Positions 33,637 to 41,524 are shown, counted from the stretch's first letter. The stretch: DNA of 42,641 bases from DATLYH01 sp035575035 (GCA_035575035.1 DATLYH010000015.1:1-42641); one strand, 5' to 3'. The notes: generated by a model not told the origin, from the letters alone. Numbers and translations: made by a program.

Positions 33637-33661
33637 CCTGGCCCAGCCAGGGGCGGGCTTC

Positions 33662-33922
33662 CTACTTCCGTGCGGCGCCGGCCGGCTTCTTCAGGCGCTG
33701 ACCGACGGTGTCGATCACCCATTGCTCGTCGGGGAACCGGCCGGTCTCCAGTTTGGAGTAGACCTTTTCGCCGTTGAGGGTGATCTCGAAGCAGCCGCCG
33801 CCCGAGGGAATCAGTTTCAGGTCGCGGATCTGTTGCTTGTAGGTGGTGAGCAGCTTGCTCGTCAAACTGACGGCCTGCGGCTCGTAGTTTCACATCGAAC
33901 AGTACATGATCTCGATGTTCAC
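33662..33922 (-). CDS. SelW-like Rdx-family selenoprotein (C-x-x-U, in-frame UGA)
   Basis: About 86 residues if the TGA at 33892-33890 is read as selenocysteine. The N-terminus then reads VNIEIMYCSM-U-NYEPQAVSLTSKLL, giving the redox motif C8-S-M-U11 after a first beta strand, just as in SelW/Rdx proteins; the rest (KLIPSGGGCFEITLNGEKVYSK, then GRFPDEQWVIDTV) completes the thioredoxin-like fold. The start is GTG at 33922 with GAAGGAGG 6 bases upstream, a very good site, which supports translation of the part before the UGA. Conventional calling would give only a C-terminal fragment from 33865. Likely a thiol or peroxide redox protein; electron donor unknown. Confidence 0.9.
33850..33878 (-). 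promoter_or_regulatory. SECIS-like hairpin downstream of the Rdx-family UGA
   Basis: After the UGA, CGTCA-GTT-TGACG (33872-33860) forms a perfect 5-bp stem with loop GTT at 23-25 bases after the codon, G first. A lower stem GCAG (33878-33875) with CTGC (33853-33850) can add four pairs across an internal loop. Position and loop fit the bacterial SECIS pattern. Confidence 0.6.
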
Positions 33923-34048
33923 AACGTCCTCCTTCGAGTGCCCCTTTTCCTGACCTGGGCGAACCTGGTAGGGTAAGGTAGTGTTCCGGACGCCAAGGTC
34001 ATTCTAGGTGTCATTCCGGCGGCCATCAAGCCGGCCGCCACCGGCCCC

Positions 34049-34501
34049 ATGAACCTGACTTACCCGCCGACCGTCATCGTCCGCCATCCACACGAGAACC
34101 CGCGCAAATGCTCGATCCTACCGTTGCGCGGCCGGCCCGACCTGATCTTCCTGGAATACCCGGTGGCGGAGCGGCCGCCGCTGGCAGGCTACGTCCGCCT
34201 GGCCGCAGAAGGACCGGAGCTATCGGCGGCCGACGCCGGCTGCGGCCTGCTCCTGCTCGACGGCAGCTGGCGCTGGGCAGTGTCGATGAGCCGCGGCTTC
34301 CTCGACGTGCCGCCGCGCTCCCTGCATGGTTGGCGCACTGCCTATCCGCGCGTCTCCAAGTTGGGGACCGACCCGGACAACGGCCTAGCGTCGATCGAGG
34401 CGCTGTTCGTCGCCTATCATATCCTCGGCCGGCCGACGGGTGGACTGCTCGACCATTACCGCTGGGCCGAGGCGTTCCTGCGGATTAACGGGTTGGGTTA
34501 A
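34049..34501 (+). CDS. Tsr3/DUF367-like protein
   Basis: About 150 residues. The opening VIVRHPHENPRKCSILPL and the later LLLLDGSWRWA, RTAYPRVSKLGTDPDNG and LASIEALFVAYHILG follow the order of the Tsr3 family (DUF367), SAM-dependent aminocarboxypropyl transferases that modify small-subunit rRNA in eukaryotes and archaea. The bacterial version is shorter and its target is not known. The family call is from recalled motifs. Divergent from the Rdx-family gene; no clear ribosome site. Confidence 0.6.
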   Translation: MNLTYPPTVIVRHPHENPRKCSILPLRGRPDLIFLEYPVAERPPLAGYVRLAAEGPELSAADAGCGLLLLDGSWRWAVSMSRGFLDVPPRSLHGWRTAYPRVSKLGTDPDNGLASIEALFVAYHILGRPTGGLLDHYRWAEAFLRINGLG

Positions 34502-34871
34502 CCATGCTCGCCCCTGTTTCGGGGTGAGGAGGGCAGTTGGGTAGCCGGAGCGGAGTCTTCGACGCTTCGGCCACCCCGGATGGCACCACGGGACCTGGGA
34601 GCTAGCACTAGGAAGGCGACATAAATCATTTTTAAGATAAACAATATATTTGTTACGGCCGCTCCTGTCGGGTGATTGACAAACGCCCTGGTAGGCATTA
34701 TTTGTTGAGCACTTCCGGCCGGTGCTGCCGCTGGGGGACAGCGGCGGGCAACAGACGGCGGCCCGGGCACCGGCGGCAGGAGGAACACCGGTCGGTCATC
34801 AGGCGGCAAATTGCTCGGCACTGCGGTGGTGCCGGAGAGGTTGTTGGGTCGTCTTACAAGGAGAGCAACGA
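34502..34871. promoter_or_regulatory. 370-bp leader region with AT-rich stretch and -35 box
   Basis: No gene seen. Just after the previous stop is a hairpin, CTCGCCCC-TGTTTC-GGGGTGAG (one G-T pair), possibly ending that transcript. Bases 34618-34660 are strikingly AT-rich for this genome, followed by a perfect TTGACA at 34676-34681 and a weak TATTTG at 34699-34704 (17 bp). This looks like an UP element plus promoter for the cytochrome genes, with a leader of about 160 bases. Confidence 0.4.
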
Positions 34872-35246
34872 ATGAAGAAAGCGGCGTACATGGGGATTGG
34901 CCTGGCCCTGCTGCTGCTCCTGACTCTGGTGACTACCTCGTCAGGCGCCTTGCAGGACAAGCCGAAATACTCCATCAGGGAGGTGATGCAGAAGGCGCAC
35001 AAGACCGGCCTGTGGAAGAAGGTTGCTGAAGGCAAAGCCACCGAAGCCGAGCGCAAGGAGTTGGTGGAGTACTACACCTCGCTCAGCCAGCAAAAGCCGC
35101 CCAAGGGCGACCTGGAACTTTGGCGAAAGCGGACCTCCACCATGCTCAAGATCGCCCAGGCTGCCGAGAAGGGAGACAAGGGAGAGGCCGCCAAGCTGCT
35201 CAAGACGGTCAACTGCAAGGACTGCCACGGCACCTTCCGTGATTGA
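34872..35246 (+). CDS. class-II-like cytochrome c (first of two paralogues)
   Basis: About 124 residues with a signal peptide (MGIGLALLLLLTLVTTSSG). A helical domain follows and the haem motif C115-K-D-C118-H119 lies nine residues from the C-terminus, the layout of four-helix cytochrome c-prime/class II proteins. AAGGAG lies 8 bases before the ATG at 34872. It shares REVM.K.HK and PPKGD....W with the next protein, so the two are tandem duplicates. Probably periplasmic electron carriers or gas sensors; c-prime proteins often bind NO. Confidence 0.8.
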   Translation: MKKAAYMGIGLALLLLLTLVTTSSGALQDKPKYSIREVMQKAHKTGLWKKVAEGKATEAERKELVEYYTSLSQQKPPKGDLELWRKRTSTMLKIAQAAEKGDKGEAAKLLKTVNCKDCHGTFRD

Positions 35247-35270
35247 TTCGGAACGGAGTCATTCCGGAGC

Positions 35271-35300
35271 GCGGGCCGGCCGGGACCTTGGTCGGCCCGC
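35271..35300. terminator. hairpin between the two cytochrome genes
   Basis: GCGGGCCGGCC, eight bases, GGTCGGCCCGC: 11-base arms with one mismatch. No T run follows, so it may be an RNA-processing or partial-termination element that lowers expression of the second gene. Confidence 0.35.
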
Positions 35301-35374
35301 CCTCTCTCCCGATCCCAAAGATTGCCTGGCCGACGGCCGGGGCGAGGTTTCCTGTTGATTGAGGAGCGCGACGC

Positions 35375-35797
35375 ATGAAGCGATGGGCGTGCGGGTTGGT
35401 TGTGCTGACCGTCTGCGGGGTGCTGAGCCAGACTGAGGGTCCGGCCGGCGCTCAGGGGAGTCGGACGCCGACCGTCAAGGAGGTCATGGAGCGGCTGCAC
35501 AAGGGGGCCAACTCCCCGCTGACGACCATCCGGGCCGACTTGCAGGCCGACCTGCCCGACTGGCCGGAGGTCCAGAAGGCGGCGAAGGACTTTGTCACGC
35601 TCGGGGCGGCCCTGGGCAAGAATAACCCGCCGAAAGGGGATCGGCAGTCGTGGGCTCGGCTCACCGCCCAGTATCTGGAGAATGCCAAGGCGCTGGACGC
35701 CGCCGCCCAGCGCCGCGACCAGAAAGCCGCTCTCGTCGCCCACAGTCGGCTGAACGAGTCGTGCAAGGGCTGCCACAGCGCCCACCGGCCGAACTGA
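35375..35797 (+). CDS. class-II-like cytochrome c (second paralogue)
   Basis: About 140 residues with a signal peptide (MKRWACGLVVLTVCGVLS to about residue 26). The haem motif C130-K-G-C133-H134 is again near the C-terminus. KEVMERLHK and NNPPKGDRQSW align with the previous protein. GAGGAG lies about 8 bases before the ATG. The gene is 128 bp downstream of its paralogue and probably shares its promoter. Redox partner unknown. Confidence 0.8.
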   Translation: MKRWACGLVVLTVCGVLSQTEGPAGAQGSRTPTVKEVMERLHKGANSPLTTIRADLQADLPDWPEVQKAAKDFVTLGAALGKNNPPKGDRQSWARLTAQYLENAKALDAAAQRRDQKAALVAHSRLNESCKGCHSAHRPN

Positions 35798-35810
35798 GAA
35801 CCCACCCGTG

Positions 35811-35854
35811 AGCCGCTTGCGGCTTAGCGTAAGCCCATCAAGCCGCAAGCGGCT
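35811..35854. repeat. perfect 15-bp inverted repeat, dispersed class
   Basis: AGCCGCTTGCGGCTT, fourteen bases, AAGCCGCAAGCGGCT. A degenerate single arm (17 of 19 including the following TAGCG, two changes) lies at 39768-39786, and related sequence lies inside feoB near 9970. It may also act as a terminator after the second cytochrome gene, though no T run follows. Confidence 0.65.
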
Positions 35855-35869
35855 ATCTGGGGAATTGCC

Positions 35870-36352
35870 ATGCTCGACGGTCCCTCCGTGGTCGCCGCCC
35901 TCAAGGAGTGCGGCGTGACCCACGTCGTCTGGATCCCCGACAGTGAGATCGGCACCTGGGAGCCGGCCCTGCGCGCTGATCCGGACATCCGCCTGGTTCG
36001 CGTCTGCCGGGAAGGGGAGGCAATCGCCGTGGCCGGCGGTCTGTTGCTGGGCGGCAAACGGCCGGTCGTGCTCATCCAATGCACCGGCCTGTTCGAGGCC
36101 GGCGACTCGCTCCGCAACATCGTCTACGACCTGAAACTGCCCTTGTTCCTGGTCGTGGGCGTGCGCAGTTATTATGCCTACCAGCAAGGGGCGACCGCCG
36201 ACAGCTGCCCCGTCTACACCGAGCCGATTATGCGGGCCTGGCAGATCCCGTATGTCCTGCTCGATCGCCGGCACACCGCCGCTGACCTGGCAGCCGCCTA
36301 CCGTCAGGCCCAGGCTGAACGGCGGGCCGGCGCTGTCTTGCTCGCGGAGTAA
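35870..36352 (+). CDS. TPP-dependent 2-oxoacid decarboxylase, alpha subunit (sulfopyruvate decarboxylase-like)
   Basis: About 160 residues, equivalent to the N-terminal PYR domain of TPP decarboxylases: GVTHVVWIPDSEIGTWEPAL, then CREGEAIAVAGGLLLGGK with the conserved Glu that activates TPP, and QCTGLFEAGDSLRN. Split two-subunit forms of this size are known for sulfopyruvate decarboxylase (ComD) and phosphonopyruvate decarboxylase relatives. The ATG at 35870 has GGGGAATTG upstream. The beta-subunit gene starts 6 bp after the stop, so a complex is expected. Confidence 0.82.
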   Translation: MLDGPSVVAALKECGVTHVVWIPDSEIGTWEPALRADPDIRLVRVCREGEAIAVAGGLLLGGKRPVVLIQCTGLFEAGDSLRNIVYDLKLPLFLVVGVRSYYAYQQGATADSCPVYTEPIMRAWQIPYVLLDRRHTAADLAAAYRQAQAERRAGAVLLAE

Positions 36353-36357
36353 CCGCC

Positions 36358-36924
36358 GTGGCCATGACCCACCGCGAAGCGCTGGAAGTCCTGAAGGTCC
36401 ACCGCGGCGACCGAATCGTCATCACTACGATGGCCTCCATCGCCGTCTGGCATGAACTCTCCGATACACCGCTTGATTTCCCTTACATCCCGTCGTCGAT
36501 GGGGCAGGCACCGGCCTTGGGCCTGGGGCTGGCGCTGGCCCAGCCGGGGCGTGGCGTGATCGTGGTCAACGGCGACGGCTGCACCTTGATGAACCTCGGC
36601 TGCCTGGTCACGCTGGCGAGCCACCCGGCCGACGTTTACCTGTTGATCATGGATAACGGCATGTACGAGGTAACCGGCGGGCAGCCGACCGCGGGGGCGG
36701 GGCAGACCGACTTCGCCGCCTTGGCCCGTGCCGCCGGCATCCGACGGGCCTACGCCTTTGACACCGCCGAGGCATGGCGGCAAGGAGCGGCCGAGGCACT
36801 GGCCGGGCCGGGGCCGGTGGTCGTCTGGCTGAAGGTGGAGGGGAAGTTGGGGCAGAAGGCGCCCAAGCCGCCGCGGCCCATGAGCGAGCAGATCGCCCGC
36901 CTCCGCCAGGCGCTGGGGGTGTGA
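36358..36924 (+). CDS. TPP-dependent 2-oxoacid decarboxylase, beta subunit
   Basis: About 188 residues, the TPP-binding PP domain: SMGQAPALGLGLALAQPG, then the cofactor motif NGDG (GDG at 72-74) through to MDNGMYEVTGGQP, where Asn100 completes the Mg-TPP site. Starts at GTG 36358 or ATG 36364; GGAG lies about 9 bases before the GTG. The C-terminal 40 residues are Pro/Lys-rich. With the alpha subunit it should decarboxylate sulfopyruvate or phosphonopyruvate; no coenzyme M or phosphonate genes lie nearby, so the substrate is open. Confidence 0.83.
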   Translation: MAMTHREALEVLKVHRGDRIVITTMASIAVWHELSDTPLDFPYIPSSMGQAPALGLGLALAQPGRGVIVVNGDGCTLMNLGCLVTLASHPADVYLLIMDNGMYEVTGGQPTAGAGQTDFAALARAAGIRRAYAFDTAEAWRQGAAEALAGPGPVVVWLKVEGKLGQKAPKPPRPMSEQIARLRQALGV

Positions 36925-36948
36925 GAGGAGTTGCCCCTTGCCGCCACG

Positions 36949-37000
36949 GTTAACCGCGGAGCAGAGCGCTTCGGTCCCAGCGCCGGGCTCCGCGGCTAAC
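36949..37000. terminator. 14-bp imperfect hairpin between convergent genes
   Basis: GTTAACCGCGGAGC and GCTCCGCGGCTAAC, 24 bases apart, one mismatch. It sits between the decarboxylase and DUF1501 stops and may terminate from both sides, or be another dispersed palindromic repeat. Confidence 0.4.
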
Positions 37001-37012
37001 TGGGACACCAAA

Positions 37013-38242
37013 TCACCCTTTAAAAATCTCCACCGGCTTGAACTCAGCGCCGAGCACTTCCTTGCTGTTGACGCCCAGCCACTGATCCAGGACGGCGGCA
37101 TAAACCTGGCGGAAATCGGTGTGGTGTTTCAAATTGCCGGCCTCGAGCTGGGTCAGACTCGGGTGAGCGCCGACCAGGCCCGGCTTGACCCGGCCGCCGA
37201 CCAGCAGCATCGGCGCCGCCGAGCCGTGGTCGGTACCGCGGCTGCCGTTTTCCTTTGCCCGTCGGCCGAACTCCGAGAAGGTCATCAGCAGCAGCCGGTC
37301 CTTGTGGCCGCGGGCCGCCAGGTCCTTGTAGAAGGCGGTCATGGCGCCGGACACCTCCTGGAGCAGTTGGCTGTGCGTGGCGGCCTGGCTGGCATGAGTA
37401 TCGAAGCCATCGATCGACACGTAAAAGATGCGGGCGCCCAGATCGGCGTCAATCAACTGGGCGGCCAGGCGGAGGCGGTTAGCCAGTTGGGTCGGCGGGT
37501 AGGTGGCCTTGGGCTGGTAGTTCCGGCCGATCTCCTGGAGCCGCCGGCTGCTGGCATAGGTGTTGACGGCCGTTCGCCGCACGAAGTCGAGCAGGCCCGC
37601 CTGGTCGGACGGTCCCTGCACCGCCTCTTCGATCACCGCGTGTTGCTCCTTGCGGTCGAGGCCGCTGGCGGCCGCCGTGCGGAGTTGGAAGTCTTCCAGT
37701 GACGTGATCGACGGCACCCGGGTCGGGGCGCCGGTCAGGGCCAGCGGGGCGGCCTCGTTGGCGGCGGCCAGGTGGAAAGACGGAGCGCCCGGCAACTGGC
37801 GCAGCGCCCGTCCGATCCATCCCTCGGTCAGCGCCTCGGCGGTGCTGCCGGCCTGCCAGATGTCCATCGAGCGGAAGTGCGACTGGCTCGGATTCGGGTA
37901 GCCGACCCCTTGCACCACGCACAGCGCCTGCTCATCGAGCAGTCCGGCCAGTCCGCTCAGCGACGGATGCAGACCGATCTCGTCGGTGATCTTGCGAACC
38001 TGGCCGGGGGCGACCTTGAGGGTCGGCCGCAGCTTGGCATACTCGGGGTCCTTGAAGGGGATGACGGTGTTCAGGCCGTCGTTGCCGCCGGTCAGCTGAA
38101 CGACAACCAGGATGGTGTCCTTTGCCCCCGGCGTGTCGGCTGTCAATGTGGCGGCGGCCGTCCGGCTCAGGAACGTGGGCACGGTCAGGCCCCAGGCCAC
38201 CATGCTGCTCGTCTTCAAGAAATCGCGTCGGGTCAGGGTCAT
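37013..38242 (-). CDS. DUF1501 protein with Tat signal
   Basis: About 409 residues. The Tat signal TLTRRDFLKTSSMVAWG is followed by LVVVQLTGGNDGLNTVIPF, RSMDIWQAG, then GTDHGSAAPMLLVGGRVKPG, the order seen in DUF1501, a sulfatase/alkaline-phosphatase-like family abundant in planctomycetes. Some members bind metal through conserved Asp and His. GAGGATTG lies before the ATG at 38242. The DUF1800 gene lies directly upstream; the two are commonly adjacent and probably act together in the envelope on an unknown substrate. Confidence 0.9.
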   Translation of the reverse strand: MTLTRRDFLKTSSMVAWGLTVPTFLSRTAAATLTADTPGAKDTILVVVQLTGGNDGLNTVIPFKDPEYAKLRPTLKVAPGQVRKITDEIGLHPSLSGLAGLLDEQALCVVQGVGYPNPSQSHFRSMDIWQAGSTAEALTEGWIGRALRQLPGAPSFHLAAANEAAPLALTGAPTRVPSITSLEDFQLRTAAASGLDRKEQHAVIEEAVQGPSDQAGLLDFVRRTAVNTYASSRRLQEIGRNYQPKATYPPTQLANRLRLAAQLIDADLGARIFYVSIDGFDTHASQAATHSQLLQEVSGAMTAFYKDLAARGHKDRLLLMTFSEFGRRAKENGSRGTDHGSAAPMLLVGGRVKPGLVGAHPSLTQLEAGNLKHHTDFRQVYAAVLDQWLGVNSKEVLGAEFKPVEIFKG

Positions 38243-38265
38243 GGTCAATCCTCGTCCATAGTCCA

Positions 38266-38315
38266 TAGTCCGTAGTTCGTAGTCAACTTTGCTGCGGACT
38301 ACGGACTACGGACTA
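38266..38315. repeat. 19-bp inverted repeat of TAGTCCG heptamers
   Basis: TAGTCCGTAGTTCGTAGTC (38266-38284) and GACTACGGACTACGGACTA (38297-38315), one mismatch, 12 bases apart. AGTCCATAGTCC-type units continue to the left. It fills the gap between DUF1800 and DUF1501 and belongs to the same heptamer class as the repeats around eda. Confidence 0.7.
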
Positions 38316-38319
38316 ACAA

Positions 38320-39744
38320 CTAATCCAGTTGAAACTCCGGCAACGTCAGCACCAGGTGGCAGAGCGAGCGCACCCGGCGGTCGGCGGCCTCCTCGGCGGT
38401 CCAGTAGACCGGCATCGGTTGCTGGTGCGACTTCCGTTGATACTCCAGCAGCCGGGCGCGCGAGGCGGCCGGCACTTCGCCTTGCAGGAACAGCGTTAGG
38501 AAAAAATCCACCAACTCGGTGTCCGATTTCTTGCCGTGCCGTTCGGCCAACACGGCCGGCAGCGGGCGGAGCCGGCCCTGGTAGCGCACCTCATGGGAGC
38601 ACAGCGTCAGGGCCAGGTTCTGGCGCGTCAGCAGGGTCTGGCCGTTCAGCCAGGCCGGGCCGCCGTCCCACCCCTTGACCGACGGCGGATAGAAGACACT
38701 CTGGCCCAACTCCTCCAGGACCGTGCTCAACGTGGCGGGGCCGAATCCCCGGCCTCTCTCATCGGGAATGTGCCCCTCCAGCCCGCGGATGATGCCCAGG
38801 GCGAAATCGACCGGCCCCTTAATGCGCGACCGGTAAACTTGCGGCGAGAAGAACAGGTTCGACCGCAGCATGGTGGCGACCAGGCCGCCGATATCGAAGT
38901 CGCTCTGGCGGAGCTGCTCGGCGAGAGGCTCCAGCAGCTCGGGCGTCGGCGGCATTGTCTCGCTGATCAGGAAGCGGAACAGCTTGCCGGCCAGGAACAC
39001 GGGACAGCATTTCTGCTCCAGGCAAATGTTAACGATGTCCTCCCCCTTGAACGGGCCGGTCCGGCCAAGGACGGTCTTGGTGCCGGCATCGTGCTGAGCC
39101 GGGTTGAAGACCGCCTTGCCGTCCTTGATCTCCCAGCCGGTGAAGGCACGGGCGGCCTCGCGGATGTCGGTCTCGGTGTAGTTGCCGATGCCGAGGCTGA
39201 ACAGCTCCATCAACTCCCGCGCATAGTTTTCATTGGGGTTCCCCTTCTTGCTGCCGGCCGTGTCGAGCCAGACCATCATGGCCGGGTCCTTCGACATCTC
39301 CTGCAGCAGGGTGCGGAAGCTGCCCAGGGCATGGCGGTACATCAACTCGTACTGCCCGATCATGTAGCCGGCGTTCTGGACCTTGCGGTTGCTGGTGGCG
39401 AAGTGGTTGTGCCAGAAGAGAGTCATCTTCTCGCGGAGGGGGTGCGGGCTGTGGAGTACCCGCATCAGCCACCAGGCACCGGCCAGGTTGCCGTTGTTGA
39501 ACCGGACGATGTGGTTGGTGACGAACTTCCGGTCCGCGTCGAACTCCGGCCGGCCCGGGTCGCCCTGAAGGAGGTCGGCGACTGCCTTCTCGGGCCCGGC
39601 CTGAAGCCCGACCTGCAACTCGGCCCAGGTGGCGCCGAACGCAGCCCGGCGGTAGAGATGGCCCACCTTGCGGAGGTCCCAGGGCGATGAGGCGCTGGGC
39701 CGATACGGCTCCCACGCCCAGCGCGGGTCAATGGCGTCTGCCAT
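38320..39744 (-). CDS. DUF1800 protein
   Basis: About 474 residues with the DUF1800 phrases HLYRRAAFGATWAEL, MTLFWHNHFATSN, GNPNENYARELMELFSLG and the Trp-rich KGWDGGPAWLNGQTLL. No clear signal peptide, which is usual. Function is unsettled, but it accompanies DUF1501 across planctomycetes and other bacteria. GGGGAA precedes the ATG at 39744. Translation is leftward and the DUF1501 gene begins 77 bp after its stop, with heptamer repeats in between. Confidence 0.9.
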   Translation of the reverse strand: MADAIDPRWAWEPYRPSASSPWDLRKVGHLYRRAAFGATWAELQVGLQAGPEKAVADLLQGDPGRPEFDADRKFVTNHIVRFNNGNLAGAWWLMRVLHSPHPLREKMTLFWHNHFATSNRKVQNAGYMIGQYELMYRHALGSFRTLLQEMSKDPAMMVWLDTAGSKKGNPNENYARELMELFSLGIGNYTETDIREAARAFTGWEIKDGKAVFNPAQHDAGTKTVLGRTGPFKGEDIVNICLEQKCCPVFLAGKLFRFLISETMPPTPELLEPLAEQLRQSDFDIGGLVATMLRSNLFFSPQVYRSRIKGPVDFALGIIRGLEGHIPDERGRGFGPATLSTVLEELGQSVFYPPSVKGWDGGPAWLNGQTLLTRQNLALTLCSHEVRYQGRLRPLPAVLAERHGKKSDTELVDFFLTLFLQGEVPAASRARLLEYQRKSHQQPMPVYWTAEEAADRRVRSLCHLVLTLPEFQLD

Positions 39745-39787
39745 GATGGTTCCCCAAGAGAAACGACAGCCACTTGCAGCTTAGCGC

Positions 39788-41524
39788 CTACTTCCCCACT
39801 CTCAGCCGGACATCGAGGCGAAAATCGTTCACCCCGTATGCGCTCTCGATGTTGATCACCCCCAGGCGGCGGACCAGCTCGATCAGGCCTTCCAGCTGCT
39901 TGCGGGCCTCGGCCAGACCGACACCCTCCTCCAGAACGGCCTGCGCGATCAGCGCGTCCTCGAAGACCTTGAGCACACCGGCCCCGCCGGCGAAATAAAG
40001 CCGGCTGACCGAGGCCGCGCGGTGGCCCTGGGCCGCGGCATCTTTCGCTTCCTTTTCGAGCAGGTCCACCAATTCGTGGCACAGCTCCAGCGTCGAGCAG
40101 AAGACGATCTGGTTGCCGACGCAGGCAAAGCAGGGGCTGAAGTTGAAGCGCAGACCATTGACATCGCCCGCCACCGGTGCTTTCTCGTCGAAGCGGTAGC
40201 CGACGATCTCGTGCTCGCCGTGTTTTTCCTCCATCAGCTGGAGGCGAACCCGGGTGCCGGCCAGCAGCGCCGCGCCGCGCACGATGGTGTTGACCGAGCG
40301 GGCGAACGGCTCCGGCTCGCGCAATTCCTGGACCAGGGCGAAGGCGGGGAGCGGGATCTTCGGCGCGGTCTGGTAGGCGCCGGGCGTCGGCTGGTTGACA
40401 ACCACGAAGCGCTGATACGGCCCGGTTTGCAGGAGCAGCTTGCTAAGCTGGTTGCCGGACAGGAAGCGGGCCGACGTCTGGTCAAACGCCTCCAGCGCCT
40501 TGACCTGCTCCTTGTTGAACAGCTTCTCCCGCTCCTCCCAGATCTTGGCCAGGTTGAAGTAAGAACTGCTGCTGAACAGGACGCCCTTGGGTTCCAGGAG
40601 CGGCCGGGTGCCGGGTTGGTCAGCAGGCGGGACGTGCAGGCCCACCTCCGGTCCCATCCCCTCGCGGCCGGCAGCCGCCCGCGTCGTCAGCACGAAACCG
40701 TTCTCTTCCCGATAAAGGCCGGCAAGGAGGTGAGGAGTGCGTCGCAGGACGCTGAACAGGCTGCCCAGGAAGACCCGGACATTGGCATCTTCCGTGGTAA
40801 GGACTTCCTTGGCCCGCGGCCGCCGACGGATACTGTCCATGTCGAGCCAGGCGAAGGCCAGCGGGTCGGGCGGCAGCTGCCGACGCGCTTCGGCCAGGCC
40901 CTTGACCTCGGCCATGCTCCGGCCGCCGTTGTGGTGCAGGTCGAGACTGCGCTGGAGCGCCTTATCCGAGTTGCTGATGATCAGGGCCGCCCCGGCCACG
41001 GCAGCACGAAACTCCTTGCCGATGCTGACCGTCTCGATCCCGCGGTACGACGCCTTCTGGATCTGCTCCCGCCCTTCCTGGCGGGCAACTTCCTGCTCGA
41101 TGACTTCCAGGGCCAGCCGGGCGAACTTGTGGACCGCGGCCTCGTCAGTGCCCTGGATGATCAACAGGGCCGGCGGTGGCTGCGAGCCGTACCGGACCGC
41201 CAGCACCAGGCCGCCGCCGGCCACGCGGTCAAGCAGCTCCGGCCACGAAGCGCCAAGCTGCTTCTCGAAGTGGGCAACCAGCTGGAAGAATGGGCGGACG
41301 TTGGCGGTTTCGAGGAGATCCTGGAACGCGGGCGCCGCCTGCGCCTGCTTGACCAGGTCCAGAGTGGTGAAGGCTTCGACGAGCCGGCGGGGATTTTTGA
41401 CCTCGACGATCAGCTCGGCCTGGCCGGGGACCAGCCGCAGCGGGTCGGGCGGGGCCGCCCGGGCACCGGCAGCGAGCAGGACAACACAGGCCAGGCTGGC
41501 GAGGCAGCAGCGCGGCAATCGCAT
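39788..41524 (-). CDS. secreted protein of unknown function
   Basis: About 578 residues. A signal peptide (LPRCCLASLACVVLLAAGARA) precedes LRLVPGQAELIVEVKNPRRL and a long alpha/beta region with recurring phrases of the form ALLIIQGTDEAAVHKFARL and AALIISNSDKALQRSLDL. The order recalls DUF3352-like envelope proteins, but I cannot confirm this. GGAGGAGG lies 9 bases before the ATG at 41524. It sits upstream of DUF1800 on the same strand with a 43-bp gap and may belong to the same operon. Confidence 0.72.
   Translation of the reverse strand: MRLPRCCLASLACVVLLAAGARAAPPDPLRLVPGQAELIVEVKNPRRLVEAFTTLDLVKQAQAAPAFQDLLETANVRPFFQLVAHFEKQLGASWPELLDRVAGGGLVLAVRYGSQPPPALLIIQGTDEAAVHKFARLALEVIEQEVARQEGREQIQKASYRGIETVSIGKEFRAAVAGAALIISNSDKALQRSLDLHHNGGRSMAEVKGLAEARRQLPPDPLAFAWLDMDSIRRRPRAKEVLTTEDANVRVFLGSLFSVLRRTPHLLAGLYREENGFVLTTRAAAGREGMGPEVGLHVPPADQPGTRPLLEPKGVLFSSSSYFNLAKIWEEREKLFNKEQVKALEAFDQTSARFLSGNQLSKLLLQTGPYQRFVVVNQPTPGAYQTAPKIPLPAFALVQELREPEPFARSVNTIVRGAALLAGTRVRLQLMEEKHGEHEIVGYRFDEKAPVAGDVNGLRFNFSPCFACVGNQIVFCSTLELCHELVDLLEKEAKDAAAQGHRAASVSRLYFAGGAGVLKVFEDALIAQAVLEEGVGLAEARKQLEGLIELVRRLGVINIESAYGVNDFRLDVRLRVGK

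Noticed and set aside
33514..33893. Pseudogene or sequencing error as the explanation for the two TGAs
   Set aside because: Both TGAs hit the exact Cys/Sec catalytic positions of Sec-linked families, in adjacent genes, with no other damage and with suitable hairpins downstream.
33923..34048. A tRNA-Sec gene next to the selenoprotein genes
   Set aside because: Searched by eye for paired arms with a TTC-A/G loop; no cloverleaf could be built on either strand.
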